The position numbers were made by a program, and so were the translations under genes. A stretch of DNA of 64,000 nucleotides from Apilactobacillus waqarii. Lineage in GTDB: Bacteria; Bacillota; Bacilli; Lactobacillales; Lactobacillaceae. Positions 54,324-63,048 of this stretch are shown here, piece after piece. Within the stretch, counting starts at the first letter, position 1. Each line of letters begins with the position of its first letter. The stretch lies in the NCBI RefSeq assembly GCF_019061205.1, contig NZ_JAHQYH010000005.1, forward strand, positions 37,791 through 101,790. The letters run 5' to 3'. A model generated the notes under the pieces. That model did no database searches, was not told the origin of the DNA, and saw nothing but the letters and a program-made list of their open reading frames with translations.

Positions 54324-55358
54324 GTGCTGACTGAGAAAGATACAGAAACTCTGTTTAAAGTTTTCAATTCTTCAGCTGAAATCTTGAAGGACAAGCTAGG
54401 GGTATCATATCTTGATGCATTCATCGAGACTGGAGATAACCTTATCAATGACGGACAAGTTCACGTTGAAGATGGTATACCAGATAGTGACACAGTTTCT
54501 AAGTTAGAAGGATTATACCGAGATGTAGATTATCAATCTATGGATGCAGAAACTGTAAGAAAGGCAATTCAAATTTGCATGATTAAAGCAACCAAAGAGG
54601 ATGCGATTCAAGCAAATCACCAAATAACACCTGATACAATAGCTTCTATCATGGGCTATTTAGTTATTAGATTAATTAAGAATGCCAAGCATCTACAGAT
54701 TCTGGATTTATCCGTTGGAATGGGTAACCTATTAACTACGGTTATGAATCAATTGAAGGATGCAGTTAAGGATATTGATTTGCATGCTATTGGAATCGAT
54801 AATGATGATTCTATGTTAGCTGTTTCAAGCATAAGTACACAAATGCAAAGAAACGATAAAAATACTGAACTTATTTACCAAGATTCAGTTGCCAATATTT
54901 TGGTAGATGATGCAGATCTAGTAATTTCTGATTTACCAATTGGGTATTATCCGATTGATGAAAATACCACTAACTATAAGACAAGATCAACAGATGGTCA
55001 TTCATATGCTCACCACTTGTTAATCGAACAAGGGATGAACCATATCAAACCAGGTGGTTATGGGGTTTTCTTAGTACCAAGTAATATCTTTAACACGCCG
55101 GAATCAAAATCATTGTTAAAATGGATTCAAGATAATGCTTATCTTCAAGCATTGTTGAATCTACCAAAAGAAATCTTTAACAATGCAAATGCTCAAAAAG
55201 CTGTTTTGATTCTACAAAAGCATGGTGAAGATGCCCACCAAGTTGAAAAAATTATGATTGGTGAGTTCCCATCATTTAACGAAGTATCTGCTTTCCAAAA
55301 ATTCTTAGCAGAACTAGTTGAGTGGGAAGAAAAGGATTTATTATCTAAAAAAAGTTAG
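54324..55358 (+). CDS. Class I SAM-dependent methyltransferase (YtxK-like)
   Basis: A 344-residue protein of the N6-adenine-methylase-like family found between comG and ackA in many Firmicutes (YtxK in Bacillus). The SAM-binding motif I is LQILDLSVGMGNLLTTVM, and motif IV reads DLVISDLPIGYYP, where the usual NPPY-type catalytic motif is SDLP, so DNA-adenine methylation is uncertain. The GTG at 54324 is taken as start because AAGGGAG lies 6 bases upstream. It is followed 10 bases later by ackA. No restriction enzyme is nearby. Confidence 0.85.
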   Translation: MLTEKDTETLFKVFNSSAEILKDKLGVSYLDAFIETGDNLINDGQVHVEDGIPDSDTVSKLEGLYRDVDYQSMDAETVRKAIQICMIKATKEDAIQANHQITPDTIASIMGYLVIRLIKNAKHLQILDLSVGMGNLLTTVMNQLKDAVKDIDLHAIGIDNDDSMLAVSSISTQMQRNDKNTELIYQDSVANILVDDADLVISDLPIGYYPIDENTTNYKTRSTDGHSYAHHLLIEQGMNHIKPGGYGVFLVPSNIFNTPESKSLLKWIQDNAYLQALLNLPKEIFNNANAQKAVLILQKHGEDAHQVEKIMIGEFPSFNEVSAFQKFLAELVEWEEKDLLSKKS

Positions 55359-55368
55359 GAGAACTATT

Positions 55369-56559
55369 ATGGGAAAGTCAATTGCAATTAACGCAGGAAG
55401 TTCCACATTAAAATTTAAATTATTCGAAATGCCTTCAGAAAAATTAATTTCAAGCGGGGCAATCGATAGAATTGGTTTAACTAAATCAGATGTTGAAATT
55501 AAATATGGTGATGGCGAAAAATTCCAAAAGACAATGGATATTCAAAACCACGAAGAAGCCATCAAACTTGTATTAGACAAACTTCTAAGCCTAAACATTA
55601 TTGCTGATTACAACGAAATCACGGGTGTTGGTCACCGTGTTGTTGCCGGTGGTGAATACTTCACTGACTCAGTTGTTATTGATGATGATGTTTTAAGTAA
55701 GTTAGAAGAACTATCAGAACTAGCTCCACTTCACGAACCAGCAAACATTCTAGGAATTAAAGCATTCAAGAAGATTTTGCCAGACGTAATTAGTGTTGCT
55801 GTATTCGATACTTCATTCCATACTTCAATGCCAGAAGAAAACTACATGTATGCTTTACCATACAAGTACTACCGTGATCACAAAGCTAGAAAATATGGTG
55901 CACATGGTACTAGTTACCGTTACGTATCAGGCCGTGCTGCAGCAATGATGGGCAAGAAACTAGAAGACTTAAAGCTAGTTATCATGCACTTAGGTGCCGG
56001 TGCTTCAATCTGTGCCGTAGACCATGGTAAGTCATTAGATACTTCAATGGGATTCACTCCATTAACTGGTATCATGATGGCTACTAGATCTGGTGATGTT
56101 GATCCTTCACTACTTGCTTACATTATGCAAAAAGAAGGAATTTCAGATATTAACGAAATGATTAGCATCCTAAACAAGAAGTCAGGTTTAGCTGGTGTAT
56201 CTGAAGTTTCTGCTGATATGAGAGATCTAGAAGCAGTTAAGGATGAAAACCACCAAGCCGAATTAGCTCGTAACATGTACATGAACAGAATCGTTAGATA
56301 CGTTGGTCAATACGTTGCTGAAATGAACGGTGTTGATGGTATCGTATTTACAGCCGGTGTTGGTGAAAATGATATTGGTATCAGACAAGAAGTTGCTGAT
56401 AAGTTAAGCTACTTCGGTGTTAAGGTTGATCCTGAAAAGAACCACATTCGTGCCGTTGAAAGAGATATCAGTGCTGACGATGCTAAGATCAAGACATTAT
56501 TAATTCCTACAAACGAAGAATTAATGATTGTTAGAGATATCGAACGTCTTAAAAAATAA
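55369..56559 (+). CDS. ackA: Acetate kinase
   Basis: A 396-residue enzyme converting acetyl phosphate and ADP to acetate and ATP. Motifs: IAINAGSSTLKFKLF at the N-terminus, GHRVVAGGE, FDTSFHTSMPE, HLGAGASI and FTAGVGEN. A Thr stands where most have a third Ser (NAGSST). The start at 55369 follows TTAGGAG. It sits after a YtxK-like methyltransferase, a Firmicutes hallmark; pta is not nearby. A terminator follows. Confidence 0.97.
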   Translation: MGKSIAINAGSSTLKFKLFEMPSEKLISSGAIDRIGLTKSDVEIKYGDGEKFQKTMDIQNHEEAIKLVLDKLLSLNIIADYNEITGVGHRVVAGGEYFTDSVVIDDDVLSKLEELSELAPLHEPANILGIKAFKKILPDVISVAVFDTSFHTSMPEENYMYALPYKYYRDHKARKYGAHGTSYRYVSGRAAAMMGKKLEDLKLVIMHLGAGASICAVDHGKSLDTSMGFTPLTGIMMATRSGDVDPSLLAYIMQKEGISDINEMISILNKKSGLAGVSEVSADMRDLEAVKDENHQAELARNMYMNRIVRYVGQYVAEMNGVDGIVFTAGVGENDIGIRQEVADKLSYFGVKVDPEKNHIRAVERDISADDAKIKTLLIPTNEELMIVRDIERLKK

Positions 56560-56560
56560 T

Positions 56561-56592
56561 GAAAAAGAGACCGAATAAGGTCTCTTTTTTAT
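56561..56592 (+). terminator. Intrinsic terminator of ackA
   Basis: AAAAAGAGACC (56562-56572) pairs with GGTCTCTTTTT (56579-56589), with a loop of six and a T run. Confidence 0.9.
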
Positions 56593-56601
56593 TTTCATGG
56601 A

Positions 56602-56630
56602 TTGATGAAAATAATTCAATTAAATATAAA
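56602..56630 (+). promoter_or_regulatory. Promoter of the amino-acid permease
   Basis: TTGATG (56602-56607) and TATAAA (56625-56630) are separated by 17 bases. The expected start is near 56636-56638. Confidence 0.65.
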
Positions 56631-56635
56631 TAACA

Positions 56636-56711
56636 TGAACAAACGTTGAAATGCTGCGGCTTAAACGTTGCTAAGTGCAAGTCTATAAAGATTCAGACGT
56701 ATTGCAGTTCA
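56636..56711 (+). promoter_or_regulatory. Predicted three-way-junction RNA leader of the amino-acid permease
   Basis: P1 pairs TGAAC (56636-56640) with GTTCA (56707-56711). P2 pairs AACGTT (56642-56647) with AACGTT (56664-56669). P3 pairs TGCA (56676-56679) with TGCA (56703-56706), plus GTCT (56681-56684) with AGAC (56695-56698). Junction gaps are 1, 6 and 0 bases. It begins at the predicted transcription start and has no U tract after it. It matches no riboswitch class I can recall. Confidence 0.5.
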
Positions 56712-56762
56712 AATAAAATATGTATAATTAACATCATAGAATAATTAGAGGAGGGTGATGAA

Positions 56763-58133
56763 ATGCAAGAATCACCGAAACAAGAAGGCCAACAGCTTTC
56801 TAGAGGTTTAAAAAATCGTCATGTTCAATTAATCGCTTTGGGTGGAACAATCGGAACTGGTTTGTTCTTAGGAGCTGGTGAATCCATCCAATTTGCAGGG
56901 CCATCAATTATTTTAGCTTACTTAATTGCTGGAATTGCCGGATTCTTTATCATGAGATCACTTGGTGAATTATTATTATCCAACGTTGATTGTCATTCAT
57001 ATATTGAATTTATTGAAAAGTACTTGGGTGAAAAGATGGGATTCGTTGCCGGTTGGACTTATTGGGCCTGCTGGATAACTATTGCCATGGCTGAAATTAC
57101 AGCTGCCAGTTTGTACATAAAGTATTGGTTCCCAAGTGTACCACAATGGATAACTGGTTTAATTATCATCATTATTTTGTTCCTATTAAATACAATTAAT
57201 GTATCAGCATTTGGTGAAACTGAATTCTGGTTTGCATTAATCAAGGTTGTTGCTATTTTAGCTTTAATCGCAACAGGAATTGTACTAGTAATTATTAATT
57301 ACAAGACTCCAGTGGGTCATGCAAGTCTTTCAAACCTATTTGGTCACAAAATGTTTGCACACGGTATCTCAGGATTTTTAATGAGTTTCCAAATGGTAAT
57401 CTTTAGTTTTGCCGGAATTGAAATGATTGGTATGACTGCTTCAGAAACACATGATCCTGAAAAGGTTATTCCAAAGGCTATTAACGAAGTACCTTCAAGA
57501 ATTTTAATTTTCTATATTGGTTCATTAGTAGCATTAATGTGCATCTATCCTTGGAACTACATCAATGCTGATTCAAGTCCATTCGTGCAAGTATTCCAAA
57601 ACATTGGTATTGCCGGAGCTGCATCAATCATCAACTTTGTTGTTTTAACTGCTGCCGTATCTGCATGTAACTCATCAATCTTTACAACAGGTAGAATGGC
57701 ATACTCATTATGCTATGGTACTGACAATAAGGTTGGTAAGAAGATTGGTTCCTTAACTAAGAACGGTTTACCAGCAGCTGGAATCGTATTCTCAATTGCT
57801 GTTATCGCAATTTCACTAATCTTGAACGCATTTATGCCAAACGGTGTTTTCCAATTAATTTCAAGTGTGGCTACCACATGTTTCCTATTCATTTGGGGAT
57901 TAATCGTAATTGCGCATATCAAGTACAGAAAGATTGTTAAGAAGAACAAGGAAGAAGACAAGTTAACATTTAAGATGCCTTTATTCCCACTTTCAAGTTA
58001 CTTTGTATTAGCATTCCTACTATTCGTAGCAGTTGTATTGCTATTTAGAGTAGACACAATGATTCCATTAATCGGATCAATCGTATGGATTGTATTCCTA
58101 TACATCTTCAAGGTTGTTAAAGACCGCGTATAA
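56763..58133 (+). CDS. APC/AAT-family amino-acid permease
   Basis: A 456-residue transporter with about 12 membrane helices, a cytoplasmic N-terminus (MQESPKQEGQQLSRGLKNRHV) and the APC signature ALGGTIGTGLFLGAGESIQFAGP. FSFAGIEMIGMTASE is the conserved helix-6 region of the amino-acid transporter (AAT) branch, which takes up aromatic or neutral amino acids by proton symport. Substrate cannot be told from sequence by eye. The GAGGAGGGTGAT ribosome binding site is strong. It is a single gene with a possible structured leader and an unusually long terminator. Confidence 0.9.
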   Translation: MQESPKQEGQQLSRGLKNRHVQLIALGGTIGTGLFLGAGESIQFAGPSIILAYLIAGIAGFFIMRSLGELLLSNVDCHSYIEFIEKYLGEKMGFVAGWTYWACWITIAMAEITAASLYIKYWFPSVPQWITGLIIIIILFLLNTINVSAFGETEFWFALIKVVAILALIATGIVLVIINYKTPVGHASLSNLFGHKMFAHGISGFLMSFQMVIFSFAGIEMIGMTASETHDPEKVIPKAINEVPSRILIFYIGSLVALMCIYPWNYINADSSPFVQVFQNIGIAGAASIINFVVLTAAVSACNSSIFTTGRMAYSLCYGTDNKVGKKIGSLTKNGLPAAGIVFSIAVIAISLILNAFMPNGVFQLISSVATTCFLFIWGLIVIAHIKYRKIVKKNKEEDKLTFKMPLFPLSSYFVLAFLLFVAVVLLFRVDTMIPLIGSIVWIVFLYIFKVVKDRV

Positions 58134-58140
58134 AAAATAA

Positions 58141-58200
58141 AACAGTTTCAACGACTAATTACTTAATTAAGTGGTTAGTTTGATTGAAGCTGTTTTTTTA
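58141..58200 (+). terminator. Long composite terminator of the amino-acid permease
   Basis: The outer stem AACAGTTTCAA (58141-58151) pairs with TTGAAGCTGTT (58184-58194), with an inner AT-rich stem (58154-58165 with 58168-58179), followed by seven T. Confidence 0.82.
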
Positions 58201-58255
58201 TTTTTCATTTGTTCAATAATAGTTTATTCTATTAGTAAGGAAGTAGGTGGCAAGA

Positions 58256-58864
58256 ATGAAATACTTTATAGCGGATACGCATTTTCTTGATAAACACATG
58301 ATAGGAAATAAGAATTTCGCGCCACGACCATATTTCTTTGTGGATGAGATGGATAACGATATCATTAAAAACTGGAATGAAGAGGTTTCTGACAGTGATA
58401 TTGTTTATCATTTAGGTGATATCGCAGTCTGTCATGAAAAGCCCCAAAGAAAAGCACATGAAAAAATTTATGATATTTTAAAACAATTGAATGGACAGAT
58501 TGTCTTTATTAAAGGAAATCACGATAGTAGAGCTTTGTTTAAGTTCATTGAGAAAAATAACTATGAATTGAATGGGAAACCAAAGTTTTCTTTCCACGAT
58601 GTCGGAGCATTGATTAAGATGAATCACGCCCAATACTATATGACCCACTATCCATTGATGATGGGCCAGGTTGGACCGATTATTGATCTTCATGGGCATA
58701 TTCATCACTATTCAGTGCCGGTAAAGGAAAATATTAATGTTGGAGTTGATAGTCCAGAAAAAGATTATTTAGGCTATGAGAAGCCATTCGGTGCTCCGTT
58801 TAGTGAACAGGATATTTTTAAGATGGTGGAACAAAAGAAAATTGATTTTGCCAAAAGACGATGA
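58256..58864 (+). CDS. Calcineurin-like metallophosphoesterase
   Basis: A 202-residue single-domain metallophosphoesterase with the complete metal site: DTHF near residue 6, YHLGDIA, IKGNHDSR, MTHYPL and HGHIHHY. Small stand-alone enzymes of this sort include phosphodiesterases of unknown substrate; I assign none. The ATG at 58256 has AGGTGG 5 bases upstream, while an in-frame GTG at 58247 lies in that site. It is the first gene of the run with yunD, yutD and yutF. Confidence 0.87.
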   Translation: MKYFIADTHFLDKHMIGNKNFAPRPYFFVDEMDNDIIKNWNEEVSDSDIVYHLGDIAVCHEKPQRKAHEKIYDILKQLNGQIVFIKGNHDSRALFKFIEKNNYELNGKPKFSFHDVGALIKMNHAQYYMTHYPLMMGQVGPIIDLHGHIHHYSVPVKENINVGVDSPEKDYLGYEKPFGAPFSEQDIFKMVEQKKIDFAKRR

Positions 58865-58877
58865 GGAGGAAGTAAGT

Positions 58878-60251
58878 TTGGAAAAAATTGCTATTTTACA
58901 TACCAATGATTTACATTCACACTTTGAAAATTGGCCAAGAATAAAAAGATATTTAATTAGCGAAAAACAAAAGCTAGAAAAAGCAGGCTACTTTGTCATT
59001 ACTGTTGATTTAGGAGATGCCTTAGATAGAGCTGATCCATTGACTGATGCTACCGACGGTAAAGCTAATGTTGAATTATTAAATGAAATTGGTTATGATG
59101 CCGCCACAATTGGTAATAATGAAGGTCTAACCAATAGTAAAGACCAGTTAAACCATTTGTATGATGCCGCCAACTTCGACGTTGTTTTAGGTAATATTGT
59201 TGATTCAGATACTAAGAAGAGGCCAGATTGGGCTCATGAAACTAAGATGATTAATACACCAGGTGGTAATCATATTAAGATTTATGGTTTAACAGCCCCA
59301 TATCAATCAACATACACGCTTGAGGGATGGACACCAATTGATGACCAAGAAAAAATTCCTGAATTGTTGGACAATGATAATGATGACGAAGTATTAGTAT
59401 TGTTATCCCACTTAGGTGTTACTCAAGATAGATTGATTGCTAAGAAATTTCCACGCTTTGACGTTATCATTGGAAGCCATACCCATCATTTGTTTGAACA
59501 TGGTGAAAGAGATAACCAATCATTATTGGCTGCTGCTGGTAAGTATGGATACTACGTTGGAAAGGTAACACTAGAAGTTGATGATGATCACGTTATCAAT
59601 AGTGAAGCTAGTGTCGTTAAAACTAGTGACCTACCTGTTGAACCAGAAGACAGTAAGTGGCTGGATGCTTTAGAAAAACGTGGTCAAGACATTTTGGCAC
59701 AATCTAAAGTTGCTAAGTTAGATGAAAAAATGGATAATGGTCTTCGTGGCAAACCAAGAATGGTTAGCGAATTTTTATCTGCAATGAAAGAAAAGGCAGG
59801 AACTAAAGCTGCAATCGTTAATAATGGATTGTTCCTACATGCTCTGCCAAAAGGAATTGTAGATAAGAATCAATTACATCAAATCTTGCCACATTCTATG
59901 CATGTAACTAAGACAACATTATCTGGAAGCGACTTATGGCGCATGGTAATGGAAATGCAAAAGAATTGGAAATTCCTAATTGCATATGAACAAAAGGGAA
60001 TGGGCTTTAGAGGAAAGTATTTTGGCCAATTGAACTATGATGGAATCGATGTTGATGACCAAAATAATGTTTACTTCGACGGGAAGTTGATTGACTTTAA
60101 TCAAACCTACGAAATTGCATTACTAGATCATTACATCTTCATTCCGTTCTTCCCAACGGTTGCAATTAAGGGTGATAATAATATCTTGTATGACCAAACA
60201 CTTAGAGAAGTGTTCGCATCATATCTATCAAAGAAATATCCGCTAGAATAG
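58878..60251 (+). CDS. yunD: Bifunctional metallophosphatase / 5'-nucleotidase, YunD-like
   Basis: A 457-residue two-domain enzyme: N-terminal metallophosphoesterase (ILHTNDLHSHFENWP, DLGDALDR, IGNNEG, LLSHLGVTQD, IGSHTHH) and C-terminal 5'-nucleotidase substrate domain. There is no signal peptide, so it is cytoplasmic, as YunD. The GNHE block reads GNNE here; I recall this as usual for the YunD branch but could not check it. The start is TTG at 58878 with GAGGAGG upstream; longer frames lie inside the preceding gene. Confidence 0.88.
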   Translation: MEKIAILHTNDLHSHFENWPRIKRYLISEKQKLEKAGYFVITVDLGDALDRADPLTDATDGKANVELLNEIGYDAATIGNNEGLTNSKDQLNHLYDAANFDVVLGNIVDSDTKKRPDWAHETKMINTPGGNHIKIYGLTAPYQSTYTLEGWTPIDDQEKIPELLDNDNDDEVLVLLSHLGVTQDRLIAKKFPRFDVIIGSHTHHLFEHGERDNQSLLAAAGKYGYYVGKVTLEVDDDHVINSEASVVKTSDLPVEPEDSKWLDALEKRGQDILAQSKVAKLDEKMDNGLRGKPRMVSEFLSAMKEKAGTKAAIVNNGLFLHALPKGIVDKNQLHQILPHSMHVTKTTLSGSDLWRMVMEMQKNWKFLIAYEQKGMGFRGKYFGQLNYDGIDVDDQNNVYFDGKLIDFNQTYEIALLDHYIFIPFFPTVAIKGDNNILYDQTLREVFASYLSKKYPLE

Positions 60252-60263
60252 GAGAGGATAATT

Positions 60264-60812
60264 TTGGATCGTAAGAGTATTGAAGAGCTAGTCGAAGAAA
60301 AGAATAGTAACTATAAACCACTAGCTAACATAAAACTTGAAGACGAAAAGACCATTTTGATTAATGGTCATAAATATGAAATCATCAGTAATCGTAATAA
60401 CTGTTTTAATATTGATGATTTCACTGCTAGTTACAATCCCATCTTTAGTCGATACAGCTTTATTGTTGGTGATTACGGCTATGGCGTATTAAGACTAAAG
60501 GGATTTTCTGATGATGGTAGTAACACACCACTACAAAATCAATTCATGGCAATTCAAGATTATTTATATGAATATGCCAATATGGGTGCTGACTATTTTG
60601 TCTTGCATAACTTAGAAGTAAAGACTAAGCCAAATGGTTCTTTCAATAAGCGAAGAGGACGTCGTTCATCTAATAAGAACAACCGTCATGCCTTTATTAA
60701 AGAAAAGGTCACTAACGAAAAACCTCGTGTAGATAAAAGAGAACACGTGACAGTGACCCAATCAAAGGGACATGGTAAGAGACACTTTACAATTAAACAA
60801 AGAACGGACTAG
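60264..60812 (+). CDS. yutD: YutD family protein (DUF1027)
   Basis: A 182-residue protein. The N-terminal about 120 residues match DUF1027/YutD (NNCFNIDDFTASYNPIFSRYSFIVGDYGYGVLRLKGF, then YLYEYANMGADYFVLHNLE). The C-terminal tail is highly basic and low-complexity (KRRGRRSSNKNNRH and onward), suggesting nucleic-acid or ribosome contact, which is inference. Start TTG at 60264 after GGAGAGGA. It sits between yunD and yutF. Confidence 0.88.
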   Translation: MDRKSIEELVEEKNSNYKPLANIKLEDEKTILINGHKYEIISNRNNCFNIDDFTASYNPIFSRYSFIVGDYGYGVLRLKGFSDDGSNTPLQNQFMAIQDYLYEYANMGADYFVLHNLEVKTKPNGSFNKRRGRRSSNKNNRHAFIKEKVTNEKPRVDKREHVTVTQSKGHGKRHFTIKQRTD

Positions 60813-60824
60813 GAGAGAGTATTA

Positions 60825-61604
60825 ATGACAAAGTATAAAGGTTATTTCATTGACCTTGATGGCACAATTTATGCCGGAAGTAAGAGAATTCCAGCTGCCA
60901 AGAGATTTATCGAAAGACTACAATCAAATGGGATTGATTTTCTTTTCGTAACCAATAACACAACCAAGATGCCAGAGGATGTAGTTAAAAACCTAGGTGA
61001 TAATCATGACATCCATGTGAGTGTCGATAATGTTTACACTGCAGGACTAGCTACTGCTGACTATGTAAAAAAAGATTCTGAAAGTAACCAGTTAGATAGG
61101 ACAGCTTATGTAGTTGGTGAAAAGGGACTAATCACTGCTCTTCAAAATAACGGTTTTAAAATTACTGATAATAAACCAAGTTATGTAATCGTAGGTTTAG
61201 ATAGTTCAGTGACTTATGATCAATTAAGTAAGGCAGTTCTATTAGTAAGGGATGGTGCTAAGTTTATTGGTACCAACCCAGACAGTAATATTCCAACTGA
61301 AAAAGGGATGCAACCAGGAGCAGGTTCATTAGTAAAACTTGTTGAATACGCAACCCAACAAAAACCTGTTTTAATTGGTAAACCAGAATCAATTATCATG
61401 CAAAACGCATTGGATAAGATTGGCCTTGATAAATCTGATGTAGTAATGGTTGGAGACAACTACATGACCGATATTTCAGCGGGTATTAACTTTGGCATGG
61501 ATACCCTAATTGTCTACACTGGTTTATCTACAAAGGAACAAGTAGCACAAAAAGAAGTGCAACCAACTCATCAAATTGATTCATTGGATGACTGGGAAGT
61601 TTAA
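60825..61604 (+). CDS. yutF: HAD-type hydrolase, YutF/NagD-like (TIGR01457)
   Basis: A 259-residue HAD phosphatase of the class IIA (NagD/PGP) kind: motif I FIDLDGTIYAG with both Asp, motif II VTNNTTK, the C2a cap, and motif IV VGDNYMTDISAG. Such enzymes dephosphorylate small sugar or nucleotide phosphates. GGAGAG ribosome binding site. It follows yutD by 12 bases and precedes the DUF1461-type membrane gene by 1 base. Confidence 0.92.
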   Translation: MTKYKGYFIDLDGTIYAGSKRIPAAKRFIERLQSNGIDFLFVTNNTTKMPEDVVKNLGDNHDIHVSVDNVYTAGLATADYVKKDSESNQLDRTAYVVGEKGLITALQNNGFKITDNKPSYVIVGLDSSVTYDQLSKAVLLVRDGAKFIGTNPDSNIPTEKGMQPGAGSLVKLVEYATQQKPVLIGKPESIIMQNALDKIGLDKSDVVMVGDNYMTDISAGINFGMDTLIVYTGLSTKEQVAQKEVQPTHQIDSLDDWEV

Positions 61605-61605
61605 T

Positions 61606-62232
61606 TTGAATATTGAATTTATGAAGTATCGAGCATTGTCGTTAGTAATCATCTTGTGGTTTGTAACTTGCTCGATATTTTTATTTATGAACATGCCATT
61701 TATATATACGTCAGTTGTCCATGTATTAAACGTACAACATGATATTAAAATGAGTTCAGGACAAATAAGGGATAATTACTTATTGATTATTAGATATTTA
61801 CAGTCATTCTTTATTATCGATATGCAAACGACATTGCCAATTAATAACGTAGTAAAGGAACACTTTGGGGATGTGAGAAGACTAATTTTATTAAATAACC
61901 TCTTTATGGTTATTATGACGCCAATAGTCATTAAAACATTGATTAGATTAAGGAAAAATCGCTTTTTATGGCTTTTAAAATTATCTTTTAGGCAAATATA
62001 CGGATGCTTCGTATTTCTTTTCGTGTTTGCTTTAATTGATTTCAATGATGCGTTTATCTTTTTCCATAAAATCCTATTTAGAAACAACGACTGGATATTT
62101 AATGCAAAAAAAGAACCAATCATCATACTGTTTCCAGATCAGTACTTTATGATTGGTTTTGCTTTTATATTTATATTTGTAACGGTATTTTATTTAATCC
62201 TATTACGATTTATTAATAGATCAACACAATAA
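61606..62232 (+). CDS. TIGR01906/DUF1461 family integral membrane protein
   Basis: A 208-residue membrane protein with about four helices, one at the N-terminus, one near residue 100, one near 135 and one at the C-terminus. The family pattern of a large external loop after helix 1 (residues about 30-90, with NYLLIIRYLQSFF) is visible, and its position after a YutF gene is typical of lactobacilli. Function unknown. TTG at 61606 is chosen because GGGAAG lies 6 bases upstream; ATG at 61621 has no binding site. Confidence 0.8.
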   Translation: MNIEFMKYRALSLVIILWFVTCSIFLFMNMPFIYTSVVHVLNVQHDIKMSSGQIRDNYLLIIRYLQSFFIIDMQTTLPINNVVKEHFGDVRRLILLNNLFMVIMTPIVIKTLIRLRKNRFLWLLKLSFRQIYGCFVFLFVFALIDFNDAFIFFHKILFRNNDWIFNAKKEPIIILFPDQYFMIGFAFIFIFVTVFYLILLRFINRSTQ

Positions 62233-62268
62233 AAAAGGGCCCCAACATAGGAGTCCTTTTTATTATGC
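62231..62268. terminator. Bidirectional terminator between the DUF1461-type gene and dedA
   Basis: AAAAGGGCCCC pairs imperfectly with GGAGTCCTTTT around AACATA, with A and T runs on both sides. Confidence 0.75.
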
Positions 62269-62901
62269 TTTCTTTTCTTTTTTGAACAATGCTACTAAAG
62301 CAGGGATACAAGTTACTAGGATGATACCAAGTACAACCACTGAGAAGTGTTCTTGTACGAATGGGATGTTTCCGAAGAAGTATCCTCCACCACAACATAG
62401 TAGTACCCAGACGATACAAGCGGCTACGTTATATTTAACAAACTTACTGTACTTGTAACCACTTGAAGCGGCAATGAATGGTGCGAAAGTTCTGATGATT
62501 GGCATGAATCTAGCAATAAATATAGCTAAGATACCGTATTTATCAAAGAAAGTTTTTGCTTTGTCTAGTTGTTCTTGTTTAATGAACTTACCAATATGTT
62601 TTTGTTTAGTAAGCTTATTACCAACTTTTTCGCCAAGGAAGAAGTTTAAAGAGTCACCGACGACTGAAGCAATTAAGAATAAGATGATAAATATGAATAT
62701 ACTTAGGTGATATTTTGGATTTGCAGAGATAGCTGCTGCTGCAAATAATAATGAATCCCCAGGTAGGAAGGGCATAATTACGATTCCAGTTTCAATGAAG
62801 ATCACTAGAAATAGTAGTAGGTAGGTCCAATCACCAAAATAATTAACCAAGTTAATGATGTGTTGGTCAATGTGTAATATAAAATCTATTAAAAGTTGCA
62901 T
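62263..62901 (-). CDS. dedA: DedA family membrane protein (VTT domain)
   Basis: A 212-residue integral membrane protein. DedA signatures are ETGIVIMPFLPGDSLLF near residues 37-53 and the VTT motif IARFMPIIRTFAPFIAA near 130-146, which keeps the two conserved arginines. DedA proteins work in lipid flipping or membrane-potential homeostasis; some move undecaprenyl phosphate (UptA) or phosphatidylethanolamine. The exact lipid cannot be told here. AAGGAGAG ribosome binding site. Single gene. Confidence 0.92.
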   Translation of the reverse strand: MQLLIDFILHIDQHIINLVNYFGDWTYLLLFLVIFIETGIVIMPFLPGDSLLFAAAAISANPKYHLSIFIFIILFLIASVVGDSLNFFLGEKVGNKLTKQKHIGKFIKQEQLDKAKTFFDKYGILAIFIARFMPIIRTFAPFIAASSGYKYSKFVKYNVAACIVWVLLCCGGGYFFGNIPFVQEHFSVVVLGIILVTCIPALVALFKKEKKA

Positions 62902-63011
62902 TTCTCTCTCCTTTTGTTGTTTAACTATATTTTAACAAATTTACATGATTTACATTAAAGTTTTTTTAAAATAATTTAGTAAAAACACTTAATCATTTTT
63001 ACTTCGTTAGC

Positions 63012-63017
63012 TATAAT
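63012..63017 (+). promoter_or_regulatory. Probable -10 of the cyclophilin promoter
   Basis: A perfect TATAAT at 63012-63017, 32 bases before the start codon. The -35 region is weak. Confidence 0.5.
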
Positions 63018-63048
63018 AGATATATCAATTAAATATTTGGAGGACAAA

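Noticed and set aside
58878..60251. YunD GNNE in place of GNHE as a sign of inactivation
   Set aside because: I believe this substitution is common in the YunD branch, and all other metal-site motifs are intact, so it was not listed as a finding.
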